64,000 nucleotides of DNA, from NCBI RefSeq assembly GCF_900115755.1, contig NZ_FOXQ01000007.1, positions 1-64,000 on the forward strand, in the 5' to 3' direction. Position 1 is the first letter of the stretch. The number at the start of each line of letters is the position of its first letter. Both the position numbers and the translations under genes were made by a program. The stretch comes from Parafilimonas terrae (lineage in GTDB: Bacteria > Bacteroidota > Bacteroidia > Chitinophagales > Chitinophagaceae). Shown piece by piece: positions 8,671-18,425 of the stretch. The notes under the pieces were generated by a model, which saw only the letters and a program-made list of their open reading frames with translations, searched no databases and was not told the DNA's origin.

Positions 8671-8680
8671 AGGCAGGAAA

Positions 8681-10180
8681 TTAATTTAATGTGATTCGTG
8701 CAAAAACCATTTTGTTTTTATAACTACAAGGTGCAATAATATTATTCGGGTCTATGCTCACAGCTTTATCGATTAATAAATGATATTTTAAATTCATTAC
8801 AATCAAATGCGCATATTTAAACCGGTTGTCGTTTGTTAATACAATATGTCCTGTAGTTTTTTTATTGCCGCGGTATTGATCAAACAAGATATTAAACCCC
8901 GTTGTTGATTGAAATATAGTAGCATTATTGATTAAAGATGTTGTTTCTTTATCCAGCTCTCCTGTAAAACATTCTACACTTTTTACATCTTTTTGTTTTT
9001 CTAACACGATTGAAAAAAGCCGGAGGTCTTCGGGGTTTGGCTTTGCAGTCGGGATTACGATTTCTACATAATCATAAGTGTCATCTGTTAGAAAGTCATT
9101 GAACCCGAAATAATACCGCCGCTGACTATATAAAATATTGAAAAGAACATTACTGTTATATTTTCTGGATAATAAAACCGAGTCTTTAACAGGCTCATTG
9201 ACAGATTTAATAAAAAGATTCATCTGATTCTTATTTTCATAACCGATTATTTGAAAGCTTTTTGTTTTTTTGAATACTGAATCTTGTATGAATTTATTTG
9301 TTATGACAGTATCAGGTTGTATATCTTCCAGATCTGCGTTAACATGCCATAAGAAAATACCTTTGGTTGAATCTGCTTCAAAACCTGCACAAACCGTATA
9401 GTTGCCATGGTACTCAGAAATATTAAAGCTTTCGTTCATTAAGCTCCCATAATCTAACCGCTTTAAAGAATTAATCGTATGATTGTTGTTCAGGTTTATC
9501 TTATACATCGTGAGCGTGTAAGTTTGACTTTCCTGTTTACTTAATGCAAGAAAAAGATTGCCATCTTCATTCAGCATCAAGCCATTTATTGAAGATGTAT
9601 TTACATAAAACGGTAAACGTTGGGAGTCGCTGTGCATGTTATCAAATCCAAAATACTTGTAATCAATATCTATCACACCGGGCGAAGCGCTTATGAATTT
9701 TATCAAGGCAAAAGTTTTTTTGTTTCTTGAGGTGATGATATTATAAGCATAGTCATTGAGACCAGATCCTGCTTCCACTGATATACTGTCAATTGTCTGA
9801 AAAGCTAAACACTTGCCTTCCTCATTGAATATTGCGCGTTTGCATAAGTATGTATTTTCATTTAAATATTGATAAATGACCTCGAATGAATCATTTCTGT
9901 TTATAAAGGCAACATTATACTGTTCGTCATATTGCAGGATATTTGTTTTTACACGCTTCTTCACATGCATATCCTTATCATATATAATAATTTCCGACTT
10001 TTTAGGTTTACCGTCCGGAGTTTTCCAAATAAGAATATCATCTTTTACCTGGCCTATAATATTAAATTTTGAAATAATGGCATCTGCTTCCGGCAGAGAG
10101 TAACGAATTTTTTGACCGGCAGATATAAAAGGCAGGCAAAAAAATAAACTAAGAGTAATAAGATTGAAAGCTACTTTCAT
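8681..10180 (-). CDS. Secreted protein of unknown function
   Basis: 499 residues with a Sec signal peptide (MKVAFNLITLSLFFCLPFISAG, cleavage near SAGQ). I do not recognise a domain. Repeating strands and phrases such as GLMLNEDGNLFLAL, YTVCAGFEADSTKGIFLW and FQIIGYENKNQMNLF look like blades of a beta-propeller. Similar long, low-similarity proteins are common in Bacteroidota and usually unannotated. A promoter matching TTTG-21-TAccTTTA lies just upstream. The TIGR02757 gene follows after 10 bases and is probably cotranscribed. Confidence 0.7.
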   Translation of the reverse strand: MKVAFNLITLSLFFCLPFISAGQKIRYSLPEADAIISKFNIIGQVKDDILIWKTPDGKPKKSEIIIYDKDMHVKKRVKTNILQYDEQYNVAFINRNDSFEVIYQYLNENTYLCKRAIFNEEGKCLAFQTIDSISVEAGSGLNDYAYNIITSRNKKTFALIKFISASPGVIDIDYKYFGFDNMHSDSQRLPFYVNTSSINGLMLNEDGNLFLALSKQESQTYTLTMYKINLNNNHTINSLKRLDYGSLMNESFNISEYHGNYTVCAGFEADSTKGIFLWHVNADLEDIQPDTVITNKFIQDSVFKKTKSFQIIGYENKNQMNLFIKSVNEPVKDSVLLSRKYNSNVLFNILYSQRRYYFGFNDFLTDDTYDYVEIVIPTAKPNPEDLRLFSIVLEKQKDVKSVECFTGELDKETTSLINNATIFQSTTGFNILFDQYRGNKKTTGHIVLTNDNRFKYAHLIVMNLKYHLLIDKAVSIDPNNIIAPCSYKNKMVFARITLN

Positions 10181-10189
10181 ACAATGTAT

Positions 10190-10222
10190 TAAAGGTATAA
10201 TGTTGAACTAAAACATCTCAAA
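10190..10222 (-). promoter_or_regulatory. Putative promoter of the 8681-10180 gene
   Basis: On the minus strand TTTG (10219-10222), 21 bases, then TACCTTTA (10190-10197), one base off TAnnTTTG. The ATG follows 10 bases later. Confidence 0.4.
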
Positions 10223-10293
10223 TATACAGTGTGTATAAATTAAATGTTATTCTCGGATTTTGATTTTCGGCAATCACTAAATTGCATTTTTCT

Positions 10294-12087
10294 ATGGATA
10301 AGTTTATTGTTTCAGCGAGAAAGTACAGGCCGCAAACTTTTGATACGGTTGTGGGCCAGCAGCATATTACCACCACTTTAAAAAATGCCATCAAAAACAA
10401 ACAGCTGGCACATGCTTTTTTGTTTTGCGGGCCGCGTGGCGTGGGCAAAACAACCTGTGCCCGTATTCTTGCCAAAACAATTAACTGCGAAAACCTGCAG
10501 CCGGATGGAGAAGCCTGCAACGAATGTAACTCTTGTAAAAGTTTTAATGAAGGCACTTCGCTGAATATACATGAATTAGATGCGGCAAGTAATAATTCAG
10601 TTGATGATATAAGAACGCTGGTGGAGCAGGTACGTTTTATGCCACAGGCCGGTAAGTATAAAGTTTACATTGTGGATGAGGTGCACATGCTGAGTGCTTC
10701 GGCCTTTAATGCCTTTCTGAAAACACTGGAAGAACCACCGCCTTATGCCATTTTTATTCTAGCCACAACAGAGAAACATAAAATCCTGCCTACCATTTTA
10801 TCGCGTTGCCAGATATTCGATTTTAAGCGTATTACAACTAACGATACGGTTGAGCATTTACAGGAAATTGCAGACAAGGAAAATATAAAAGCAGAAAAAT
10901 CAGCGCTACAAATCATTGCTCAAAAGAGTGAAGGCTGTATGCGTGACGCCTTGAGCATCCTTGATAAGATTGTAAGTTTTACCAACGGCGAAGTGAATTA
11001 CCGGAATACGCTTGAGCACCTGAACATCCTGGATGAAGATTACTATTTTAAATTACTCGATAGTTTGTTGCAGCAGGATATTGGCGCAGCCATGTTGCTG
11101 TATGATGAAATAAACAGCAAGGGTTTTGAAGGCGATATGGTGCTGAATGGTTTTGCAGAATTCCTGCGTAATCTTCTGGTAAGTAAAAATGCAAAGGCCG
11201 CTTCTTTGCTGGAAGTGGTGGAAGGCATGCAGGAAAAATATATTGCCAAAGCCGAACAGGTGAGCATGAGTTACCTGGTAAGCGCACTCAATATTTTAAA
11301 TGAGTTTGAGATAAATTATAAAATGGCGCGTAATAAAAGGCTGCATGTTGAGCTGGCGCTTATTAAACTGAATTACCTGCAGCAGGCGCTTGAACTGGTG
11401 ATTGAAAACGGGAATGTTGTTAAAAAAAAACGGGTTGATGCACCGGTAATCTATAAGAGCAAAACCATTGAACAAACGCCGGGTGCGCCGGTAAAAAAAA
11501 CAGAAGCAAAGGTTATTATTCAGCAGCCGGCAAAAGAAAAAATTATATCACCGCCACAACCTGCTTCGCCTAAAGCTGCAAACACAGTTAAAGAACCTTC
11601 GGTAAAATATGCTGCTCCTAAAAATGGCAATGGTAAAAACCTGCTGGAGGCTTTGCGTGAAAAAGTTGGCGCAGATTATAATGTTGAAGAAGTAAAAGAT
11701 GCCGAACCGTTAACACAGGAAAGGCTCAATGAAGTGTGGAATGATTATGCGGCCACACTGGAAGCACAGCCGAATAAGCACTCTACTTACCAAACATTCA
11801 GGATTGCTAAACTGAACGTGGAAACAGATAATTTCTTTACAGTAACCGTTCATGCATTAACCCAGCAAAAATTTATTGAACAGGAAAAAACTTTACTCTG
11901 CGATTTTATACAACGTGCATTTTATAACCGCAGCATTAATTTTAAAATACTCATTGAAGCCGGCGAAGAAGAAGAAGTCCCTATTTATCTTACATTGAAC
12001 AGCCGTCAAAAATTTGACCGCATTGCAGAAAAATACCCGCTGGTAAAAGAATTAAAAAACAGGCTGAATTTGGATATTGATTATTAG
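10294..12087 (+). CDS. dnaX: DNA polymerase III subunits gamma and tau
   Basis: 597 residues from ATG 10294; a TTG four codons earlier is less likely because MDKFIVSARKYRP is the family's normal beginning. Walker A GPRGVGKT at 46-53, a four-cysteine zinc module (Cys65, 75, 78, 81), Walker B with VDEVHMLS, and the sensor segment LATTEKHKILPTILSRCQ. The AAA+ core and collar extend to about residue 360. Then comes a lysine/proline/alanine-rich linker (KKTEAK, QQPAKEK, PPQPASPKA) and a C-terminal tau-like domain from about 450. DnaX is the motor of the clamp loader and, as tau, couples polymerases in the replisome. No frameshift slippery site was searched for in depth, but AAAAAAAA runs occur in the linker region. 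Confidence 0.96.
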   Translation: MDKFIVSARKYRPQTFDTVVGQQHITTTLKNAIKNKQLAHAFLFCGPRGVGKTTCARILAKTINCENLQPDGEACNECNSCKSFNEGTSLNIHELDAASNNSVDDIRTLVEQVRFMPQAGKYKVYIVDEVHMLSASAFNAFLKTLEEPPPYAIFILATTEKHKILPTILSRCQIFDFKRITTNDTVEHLQEIADKENIKAEKSALQIIAQKSEGCMRDALSILDKIVSFTNGEVNYRNTLEHLNILDEDYYFKLLDSLLQQDIGAAMLLYDEINSKGFEGDMVLNGFAEFLRNLLVSKNAKAASLLEVVEGMQEKYIAKAEQVSMSYLVSALNILNEFEINYKMARNKRLHVELALIKLNYLQQALELVIENGNVVKKKRVDAPVIYKSKTIEQTPGAPVKKTEAKVIIQQPAKEKIISPPQPASPKAANTVKEPSVKYAAPKNGNGKNLLEALREKVGADYNVEEVKDAEPLTQERLNEVWNDYAATLEAQPNKHSTYQTFRIAKLNVETDNFFTVTVHALTQQKFIEQEKTLLCDFIQRAFYNRSINFKILIEAGEEEEVPIYLTLNSRQKFDRIAEKYPLVKELKNRLNLDIDY

Positions 12088-12132
12088 ATATCCGGCCAGA
12101 CCACTATCGCGGGCCGATGGCAAAACAATCGC

Positions 12133-13785
12133 TTACTTTTCAAACACTTCTTCAATCACTTTGCCAACACAACCGCTTGGCATTTGAATATGCAGCATAG
12201 CCGCAACGGTTGCCGCAATATCCGTCATATAAGTTTCGCGGTTGGTTTTGCCGGGTTTTACATTCCATCCATAAAACAATAAAGGAATATGCGAATCGTA
12301 AGGATTCCAGAGGCCATGAGATGTGCCGGTACCATTGCCGCTGACATAACCGGATTTTAATTCAATCAGAATATCTGAACTGCGCTGCGGGAAATAAGAA
12401 TTGCTGAACATTTTTTTCTGCACATCAGGTAAAGTTGCAGTGCTTATATTTTTCATGGAAACAGCTCTTGCCACACCAGGTTGAAGCTCCGCAAAATCAA
12501 TAATAGTTCTTTCAATTGCACTCCTGTCAAGACTTAAAGAATCTATTACTTTATTATTTAAAAGTATCTGGCCATTATATTGGCCTTTCAATAGCCTGCC
12601 TGATTTATATTTTTTTAACAGCAATTCATTTAATTCTTTACCAAAAGTTCCGACGCTGAATGGCCCGCCGGGTAAATTATGTTTTACGGAATAGCCGGGG
12701 CTATTGGCGCCTGCATGATCTGCCGTAAGAAACACCAGGTAATTTCCTTCTCCCACCTGTTTGTCAAGAAAAGAAAGAAATCTTCCCAATGTTGAATCGA
12801 GCTTTATATAATCATCCATCTGTTCCCAGGAATCAGGGCCGAACGCATGGCCAACATAATCTGGAGAAGAGAAACTTACCGCTAAAAAATCGGTAGCATT
12901 GCCTTTACCAAGTTGTTCATTAATAACGGCAGCTTCTGCCATTGCTTCCAAAAAAGTATTGCCGTGCGGCGTTGATGTAATTTTTGAATAATCTTTCTGA
13001 ATATAACCGGTGAGTTTATAAGGAAAGTGCGTTTGTTCTTTTCCAAAGGGTTTTGCTTCGTAAGGTTCATCATCTTCTCCGGCATATTCTTTATAAAGAT
13101 TTTCAGGCAGGCTTAACGTCCAGTTAAGTTTATATAAAGAATCCTGAAGCCGGCGGTTATTGAAAGCATTAACCCACTCCGGCAGTTCTTTCATATAATA
13201 AGTGCTCGTAATGAATTTGCCTGCTTTAGGATTATACCAGTAAGCCGCATTGGCCACATGCCCGGCAGGCAATATAGAACCACGGTCTTTCATAGAAACA
13301 CCAATTACTTTAGATGCATAATTGGTTGCAATTCTTAATTCATCTGTTATGGTGGTAACAACATTATTGCGCGGGCTCATTTTACCTGCATCGTCTGAAG
13401 CGCCAACCGTGCTTACAGCATCATCCTGCACACAATACATTTTTTTATCTTCAACATTGTCGTACCAATCATTGCCAACAATACCATTTATAGCAGGCAC
13501 TGAACCCGTATATACACAGGCATGCCCCGCAGCCGTTACAGTGGGGGTATAAGGCACAAATGTATTTTCGGCGCTAAAGCCCTTATTCAACATTCTTTTA
13601 AACCCGCCGCTGTTGCTGTATAACGGGTAATATTTATACAGGTAATCCCAGCGCATCTGGTCAACAACAATACCCACAACAAGTTTAGGCCGCTGAACCT
13701 TATCTGTGGCGGCGGGCTGCGCAAAACTGTTTGCACTTAATAAAACTGTTATTAATATTAAGCATGCGTATTTCATTCGTACCAT
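12133..13785 (-). CDS. pafA: PafA-type alkaline phosphatase
   Basis: About 550 residues. Start chosen at ATG 13785 (MVRMKYACLIL, good signal peptide ending SFAQ); an in-frame TTG at 13812 and ATG 13776 are alternatives. Motifs match the calcium/zinc alkaline phosphatases related to Elizabethkingia PafA: the metal ligand in VVDQMRWDYL, the nucleophile region YTPTVTAAGHA, GIVGNDWYD with the conserved Asn, the SMKDRGSILPAG segment carrying the Lys and Arg that mark PafA in place of the Arg of E. coli PhoA, and TADHAG. The family hydrolyses a wide range of phosphomonoesters in the periplasm and is typically not repressed by phosphate. It stands alone, convergent with dnaX. A TACATTTG box lies at 13868-13875. 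Confidence 0.85.
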   Translation of the reverse strand: MVRMKYACLILITVLLSANSFAQPAATDKVQRPKLVVGIVVDQMRWDYLYKYYPLYSNSGGFKRMLNKGFSAENTFVPYTPTVTAAGHACVYTGSVPAINGIVGNDWYDNVEDKKMYCVQDDAVSTVGASDDAGKMSPRNNVVTTITDELRIATNYASKVIGVSMKDRGSILPAGHVANAAYWYNPKAGKFITSTYYMKELPEWVNAFNNRRLQDSLYKLNWTLSLPENLYKEYAGEDDEPYEAKPFGKEQTHFPYKLTGYIQKDYSKITSTPHGNTFLEAMAEAAVINEQLGKGNATDFLAVSFSSPDYVGHAFGPDSWEQMDDYIKLDSTLGRFLSFLDKQVGEGNYLVFLTADHAGANSPGYSVKHNLPGGPFSVGTFGKELNELLLKKYKSGRLLKGQYNGQILLNNKVIDSLSLDRSAIERTIIDFAELQPGVARAVSMKNISTATLPDVQKKMFSNSYFPQRSSDILIELKSGYVSGNGTGTSHGLWNPYDSHIPLLFYGWNVKPGKTNRETYMTDIAATVAAMLHIQMPSGCVGKVIEEVFEK

Positions 13786-13867
13786 ATTTATTTTTTCATT
13801 CGTTTCATGCAAAGCGTGTGTGAAAACGTTTTACATAAGCGTCGAGTATTGCTAAAATAATTATGGG

Positions 13868-13894
13868 CAAATGTAAAACCTGCCCATAAACAAA
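13868..13894 (-). promoter_or_regulatory. Putative promoter of pafA
   Basis: Minus strand TTTG (13891-13894), a short 15-base spacer, then TACATTTG (13868-13875). The -7 box is a perfect match; the spacer is shorter than the usual 19-21. Confidence 0.35.
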
Positions 13895-14001
13895 ATGTAA
13901 TACTATAATTGTTAACTATGAGGTAATATAGCTAAACTAAAGTGTGCATTGTGAAAACAAAGCGCAAGGCACTCTGCTGACAACTAACGCCTCACAGCAT
14001 A

Positions 14002-15654
14002 TTATTTATACAGCTTCTCATAATACTCATGCGCCATGCGGTTACTGTCGAACTGCACACGCACATCACGCATGCCATTCTTTCTTATCTGGCGCCATGT
14101 ATCAGGCTGATCGTAATACAAAGGCAGAATTTGCTGCTCCAGCATTTCATAAATTTTATCAAGATCATACGCATCCTGTTCCTGCACATTCATATTCCTG
14201 TAATCTGCCTGCGGCACCACAAAACCATTATTGCCGTCATTAATAAATTCCGGTATCCATCCATCATCGGTAGAAAAATTAATAGCGCCGTTCATAGCAG
14301 CCGTCATGCCGCTTGTGCCGGAAGCTTCTCTTGGCACACGAGGATTATTCAGCCATATATCCGATGCCTGTTTCAACCTTTTGCTAAGCGCCAGCTCATA
14401 TCCAACAAGCACTGCAACATTCTTATAGTTCTTGCTTAACTGCACAAGATTATTGAACTGCGTAATGGCAGGATAATCCACCGGGTAAGGCTTGCCCGCC
14501 CAGATGATCTGGACAGGATATTTTTTATTGTTTACAAGCGCATTAAAACGTTCCATATCCCACGAAAGAAAATCTGCCCTTTTATACCCGGCAAAACGCC
14601 TTGCCCACACAATGGTTAAAATGCTTGGGTTAAATAATTTTCCGGTTTGATCGGCCACAATTTCAAAAGCACGTTTTTTCAAATACCATTTCCGGTCATC
14701 AAAACGCCAGTCGTTATTTTCATCCATGGAAGCATACAACTGCTTATCGGCCCAATAGCGCCAGTTTTGCGCATTGGTGATAGAAGTGATAGGACAAATG
14801 CCACTGTATTTACTCCACATTTCATTCGATACTTTTCCATGCAGCTTTGAAACGCCGTTAGCCATTTTTGCAAACCGCAGTGCCGCCAGCGAATGATTGA
14901 ACTGGTCATCTTCAATGCCTGTAAGCTTTCTAACCTCGTCAATGCTAAAGCCACAGAAATAACTCATCTTCTGGCACAGGTAAATATCATGTTTTTCATT
15001 TCCGGCTTCTTCAGGCGTATGCGTGGTAAACACCAAATGCTCTTTCAGCTTTTCAACGCTTTTATATTTCTGCAACAAATAAAACGCAGATGAAATGCCA
15101 TGCGCTTCGTTCAAATGATATAAATCGGGGTTGAAATTTAATTCATCTATCAGTTTGGCGCCGCCAATGCCCAGCAGCATAAACTGCGCAACTTTTGTGG
15201 AAACATTGGCATCGTATAAACGGTGACAAATTGTTTGAGATACATAATCGTTCTCAGGCAAATCAGTGCTTAATAAAAATAAAGGCGCTGAATTAAATGT
15301 TTCGGGATTGAGATAATATGCCTTCACCCAAACAGGCACATCGTGCACAATTATCTGAAATTTTATGCCTGTATCTTCAAGAAAGCTGTATATTTTTTCC
15401 ATCCAGGTTACCTGCAGGGTTTGATCCTGGTTGCGGGCCTGGTCGTAATACCCGTATTTCCATAAAATGCCAATGCCGATAAGATTTTGTTTTAGCTCAT
15501 AAGCGCTGCGAAGATGTGAACCTGAAAGAAAACCCAGGCCGCCGCTGTAAATTTTCAATGGCTGATGTATGGCAAACTCCATTGAGAAATAGGCAACTTT
15601 TTTAGAATAACGATCGTCTGATGTATAGGGAACTTTAAAATTTTTAAAATCCAT
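14002..15654 (-). CDS. Alpha-glucan (glycogen) phosphorylase family protein, PLP-lysine position altered
   Basis: 550 residues, the short TIGR02094-like form. Recognised from YFSMEFAIHQPLKIYSGGLGFLSGSHLRSAYEL, IGIGILWKYGYYDQ, FTTHTPEEAGN, WARRFAGYKRADFL, QIIWAGKPYP, and VPREASGTSGMTAAMNG. These enzymes release glucose 1-phosphate from alpha-1,4-glucans using pyridoxal phosphate bound to a lysine in a GT(S/G)xxK motif. Here that position is Thr451 (GTSGMT, codon ACG). Either a lineage-specific variant of the family or a non-phosphorolytic relative is possible, so the enzyme name should be used with care. The start MDFKNFKVPY is typical for Bacteroidota members. No glycogen synthase or branching enzyme is adjacent. 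Confidence 0.85.
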   Translation of the reverse strand: MDFKNFKVPYTSDDRYSKKVAYFSMEFAIHQPLKIYSGGLGFLSGSHLRSAYELKQNLIGIGILWKYGYYDQARNQDQTLQVTWMEKIYSFLEDTGIKFQIIVHDVPVWVKAYYLNPETFNSAPLFLLSTDLPENDYVSQTICHRLYDANVSTKVAQFMLLGIGGAKLIDELNFNPDLYHLNEAHGISSAFYLLQKYKSVEKLKEHLVFTTHTPEEAGNEKHDIYLCQKMSYFCGFSIDEVRKLTGIEDDQFNHSLAALRFAKMANGVSKLHGKVSNEMWSKYSGICPITSITNAQNWRYWADKQLYASMDENNDWRFDDRKWYLKKRAFEIVADQTGKLFNPSILTIVWARRFAGYKRADFLSWDMERFNALVNNKKYPVQIIWAGKPYPVDYPAITQFNNLVQLSKNYKNVAVLVGYELALSKRLKQASDIWLNNPRVPREASGTSGMTAAMNGAINFSTDDGWIPEFINDGNNGFVVPQADYRNMNVQEQDAYDLDKIYEMLEQQILPLYYDQPDTWRQIRKNGMRDVRVQFDSNRMAHEYYEKLYK

Positions 15655-15742
15655 AGTTCTGTTGGTTTTTTATAAAAAGCGCCGCAATATAACGTTAAAA
15701 TGATAAACGTACTTTTTACACATTTGGCAGATAATTCACCAG

Positions 15743-16690
15743 TTATTCAGGCTTTGTCTTTTTAACCGGCTTTTTCTTTTTAAAAGTAAAATCGAAGGGG
15801 CATGTTATGCCGCGGTGGTTTCCGCAATTATTTTCTTCTTTAACCGTAACGGCGGTTGTTGTAAACTTAAAGCGGATTACACAGGGGTCGCCGCTTTCTG
15901 TAAATACGCCATCTTTTTCACCGGTTAAATTCAAGGCGCCTTTTAATTCGCCAATACAATCGCTGCCTTTCTCAAAATGCACAAAAAATAAATAAGAATT
16001 TGCGTTTTTCCCATCGCGTACAGAAATAAAATTTTTCTTGTCCTTTATGTAATCGCCACTGTATTTGTTGGCAACGGGAAGCGTATCTATCGGGTTAATG
16101 ATCTCGTTATTTCTCGCAGTGTCTTCATTTGAATCGCTTAATACTTTTGAAAAATTCCCGGCAGAGGCACTATAGGCAAACCCATTTCTCGTATAAAGGC
16201 TCACATTATTAATTACCTTTTCTTTTTTGAGAATAAATGTGGGCTCTGTAGTTATAGAAACACTATGCTTATAACCGTCTTTTTCACCTGAAGCTAATAG
16301 TGGAAGTGAAGAAAGGAATGCATGTTTATCGCTCAACACAAAAACACCGAGATTTATTTGCTTACCTTCTTCAAAAGTTGCCAATAAAAAATCCTTATCG
16401 CTTTTACGGATAATGCCAGCCGGGTGAATAACCGTTTTCTCCGCGTTTTTCGTAAACCCTTTCAATGCAGTATCGCCAATAAATTGTGTAAAAACAGCAG
16501 CACTTATCACGGTGGAATCACCAAAATTTTTCAAGGCGGTGTCGCTGATATAAGCGGGAAGTTTCAGGTTAGGAAATGCTGCAATAAAATCTTCAGCGCT
16601 AATTTTTTCGTTGCCGGTAAGGTCTGCTTTACCATGCTTACAGCCATAAAAAAATAAAAAGAATACGAATAACACGCAGGTTTTCTGCAT
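15743..16690 (-). CDS. Unknown lipoprotein
   Basis: 315 residues from ATG 16690 (MQKTCVLFVFFLFFYGC, lipidated Cys17). The longer frame from 16711 puts its start codon inside a TAAGTTTA promoter-like box (16711-16718) and weakens the signal peptide. The mature protein has an N-terminal segment about a falling list of phrases (DFIAAFPNLKLPAYISDTALKNF), a beta-rich middle, a likely disulfide region near the end (CGNHRGITC) and a very basic tail KKKKPVKKTKPE. I do not recognise the family. It is divergent from guaB with 115 bases between the starts. Confidence 0.7.
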   Translation of the reverse strand: MQKTCVLFVFFLFFYGCKHGKADLTGNEKISAEDFIAAFPNLKLPAYISDTALKNFGDSTVISAAVFTQFIGDTALKGFTKNAEKTVIHPAGIIRKSDKDFLLATFEEGKQINLGVFVLSDKHAFLSSLPLLASGEKDGYKHSVSITTEPTFILKKEKVINNVSLYTRNGFAYSASAGNFSKVLSDSNEDTARNNEIINPIDTLPVANKYSGDYIKDKKNFISVRDGKNANSYLFFVHFEKGSDCIGELKGALNLTGEKDGVFTESGDPCVIRFKFTTTAVTVKEENNCGNHRGITCPFDFTFKKKKPVKKTKPE

Positions 16691-16770
16691 AGAAATATTT
16701 AATAATTGCATAAACTTATAAAAATCCCGGCACTTTTAAAAGCGGAATTAACGTATTCTATATTTCAAAA

Positions 16771-16802
16771 TTTGTGCATAATTATTTGCCGCTATATCTT
16801 TG
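16771..16802 (+). promoter_or_regulatory. Promoter of guaB, predicted to give a leaderless mRNA
   Basis: TTTG (16771-16774), 20 bases, TATCTTTG (16795-16802): a full match to the Bacteroidota vegetative promoter. The predicted transcription start falls at about 16805-16808, on or next to the A of the ATG at 16806. Confidence 0.55.
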
Positions 16803-16805
16803 CAC

Positions 16806-18293
16806 ATGGCAACAATAAATAAGGATTCAAAAGCAACCCGTTTTTTTGGTGAAGGTTTAACCTTCGATGATGTTCTCCTGATGCCGGCTTACAGCCAGGT
16901 GCTTCCCCGCGAAACTGATATTTCAACAAAACTTACAAAGTCGCTGAAACTTAATATCCCAATGCTGTCTGCAGCCATGGATACGGTTACAGAGGCGAGC
17001 CTTGCTATTGCCCTTGCAAGGGAAGGCGGGCTTGGCATTTTGCATAAGAATATGTCAATTGAAAGGCAGGCCGAGCAGGTGAGGAAGGTAAAACGCAGTG
17101 AAAGCGGTCTAATTGTCGACCCGATTACGCTTACGCCTGATTCAACCATTGGCGATGCATTAAAGCTGATGAAAGACAATAAGATCGGCGGCATTCCAAT
17201 TGTTGACAAGAACAATTTTCTCGCTGGCATTCTCACCAACCGTGATTTAAGGTTTGAAACCGATAAAAAGAAAAAGGTGAGTGAGGCCATGACCAAAGAG
17301 AACCTTATTACAGCACCCGATGGCACTGATCTTAAAAAAGCTGAAACCATTCTTCATAAATATAAAATTGAAAAGCTGCCCGTTGTAAACAAGGCCGGCA
17401 AACTTACTGGACTGATTACTTACCGGGATATTTTACAACTGCGCAATTATCCAAATGCTGTTAAGGATGAGTTTGGGAGATTGCTGGTTGGTGCGGCCTT
17501 GGGCATTACAAAAGATTTAAATGACCGGGCGGCGGCCCTCGTAAATGTGGGTGTTGATATCGTTACTTTAGACAGCGCCCACGGCCACAGCAAAGGCGTA
17601 ATTACCGCTTTAAAAGGATTGAAGAAAAGCTTTAAAAACCTGCAGGTTATTGCCGGTAATATAGGCACGGCGGCAGGCGCGAAAGCTTTAGCAGAAGCAG
17701 GCGCTGACGCAGTGAAAGTAGGCATAGGTCCGGGTTCAATTTGCACCACAAGAATTGTGGCCGGTACCGGCGTACCACAGTTAACTGCCATTATGGAAGC
17801 GGCAGGCGCCTTAAAATCTTCCGGCACACCATTGATTGCAGATGGTGGTATTCGCTATACGGGCGATATGGTAAAAGCACTGGCGGCAGGCGCAGATACG
17901 GTGATGATGGGAAGCATTTTTGCCGGCACGGAAGAAAGCCCCGGCGAAACCATTATTTATGAAGGCAGGAAATTTAAGGAATACCGTGGCATGGGAAGCA
18001 TTTCAGCTATGGCGCAGGGCAGCAGCGACCGTTATTTCCAGGATGTGGAAGATGATATTAAAAAGTTTGTGCCCGAAGGCATTGAAGGCCGCGTTGCTTA
18101 TAAAGGGTTTTTAAGTGAAGTGGTTGCCCAGTTTAATGGCGGTTTGCGGGCAGGCATGGGTTATTGCGGCGCAAAAACAATTGCTGAATTGCAAAAAGCC
18201 ACATTTGTTAAAATAACCAATGCAGGCATGCGTGAAAGCCATGCGCATGACATTGAAATAACAAGGGAAGCGCCGAATTATAGCAGGAAGTAA
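16806..18293 (+). CDS. guaB: IMP dehydrogenase
   Basis: 495 residues from ATG 16806; a TTG two codons earlier overlaps the -7 promoter box. The TIM-barrel core begins at [11 protein letters not shown]. Two CBS domains are inserted at about 95-215 ([35 protein letters not shown]). The catalytic cysteine is Cys313 in [12 protein letters not shown] is held by DGGIRYTGD and the [13 protein letters not shown] segment; YRGMGS and the flap end with AYKGFL. The enzyme oxidises IMP to XMP with NAD+, the committed step to GTP, and the CBS pair usually binds adenine or guanine nucleotides for control. It is monocistronic. Confidence 0.97.
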   Translation: MATINKDSKATRFFGEGLTFDDVLLMPAYSQVLPRETDISTKLTKSLKLNIPMLSAAMDTVTEASLAIALAREGGLGILHKNMSIERQAEQVRKVKRSESGLIVDPITLTPDSTIGDALKLMKDNKIGGIPIVDKNNFLAGILTNRDLRFETDKKKKVSEAMTKENLITAPDGTDLKKAETILHKYKIEKLPVVNKAGKLTGLITYRDILQLRNYPNAVKDEFGRLLVGAALGITKDLNDRAAALVNVGVDIVTLDSAHGHSKGVITALKGLKKSFKNLQVIAGNIGTAAGAKALAEAGADAVKVGIGPGSICTTRIVAGTGVPQLTAIMEAAGALKSSGTPLIADGGIRYTGDMVKALAAGADTVMMGSIFAGTEESPGETIIYEGRKFKEYRGMGSISAMAQGSSDRYFQDVEDDIKKFVPEGIEGRVAYKGFLSEVVAQFNGGLRAGMGYCGAKTIAELQKATFVKITNAGMRESHAHDIEITREAPNYSRK

Positions 18294-18312
18294 AGGTGCA
18301 GTTTATAGTCTT

Positions 18313-18405
18313 TCCCACTTGTTGGTGTTGTCGCTAACAAGTGGGTTTCATAAACAATACCATCTTCATATAATCAAATTCGTTGGTCACAAAACCAACA
18401 AAGGC
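18313..18405 (+). repeat. Flanking direct repeat 1 of a small-gene cassette
   Basis: About 93 bases with two hairpins: a perfect 10-bp stem (18314-18323 with 18336-18345) and a 6-bp stem (18382-18387 with 18394-18399, GTTGGT/ACCAAC). Shares TTTCATAAACAATA, ATAATCAAAT-like and GTTGGTCACA blocks in the same order with 18741-18833. It could also terminate guaB, which ends 20 bases upstream. Confidence 0.7.
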
Positions 18406-18425
18406 AGAGCGTTTTTAAGGGCTGA

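Noticed and set aside
16889-17350. 153-codon minus-strand open frame inside guaB
   Set aside because: It is fully antisense to a conserved housekeeping gene, has no recognisable protein features and no promoter; a coding shadow.
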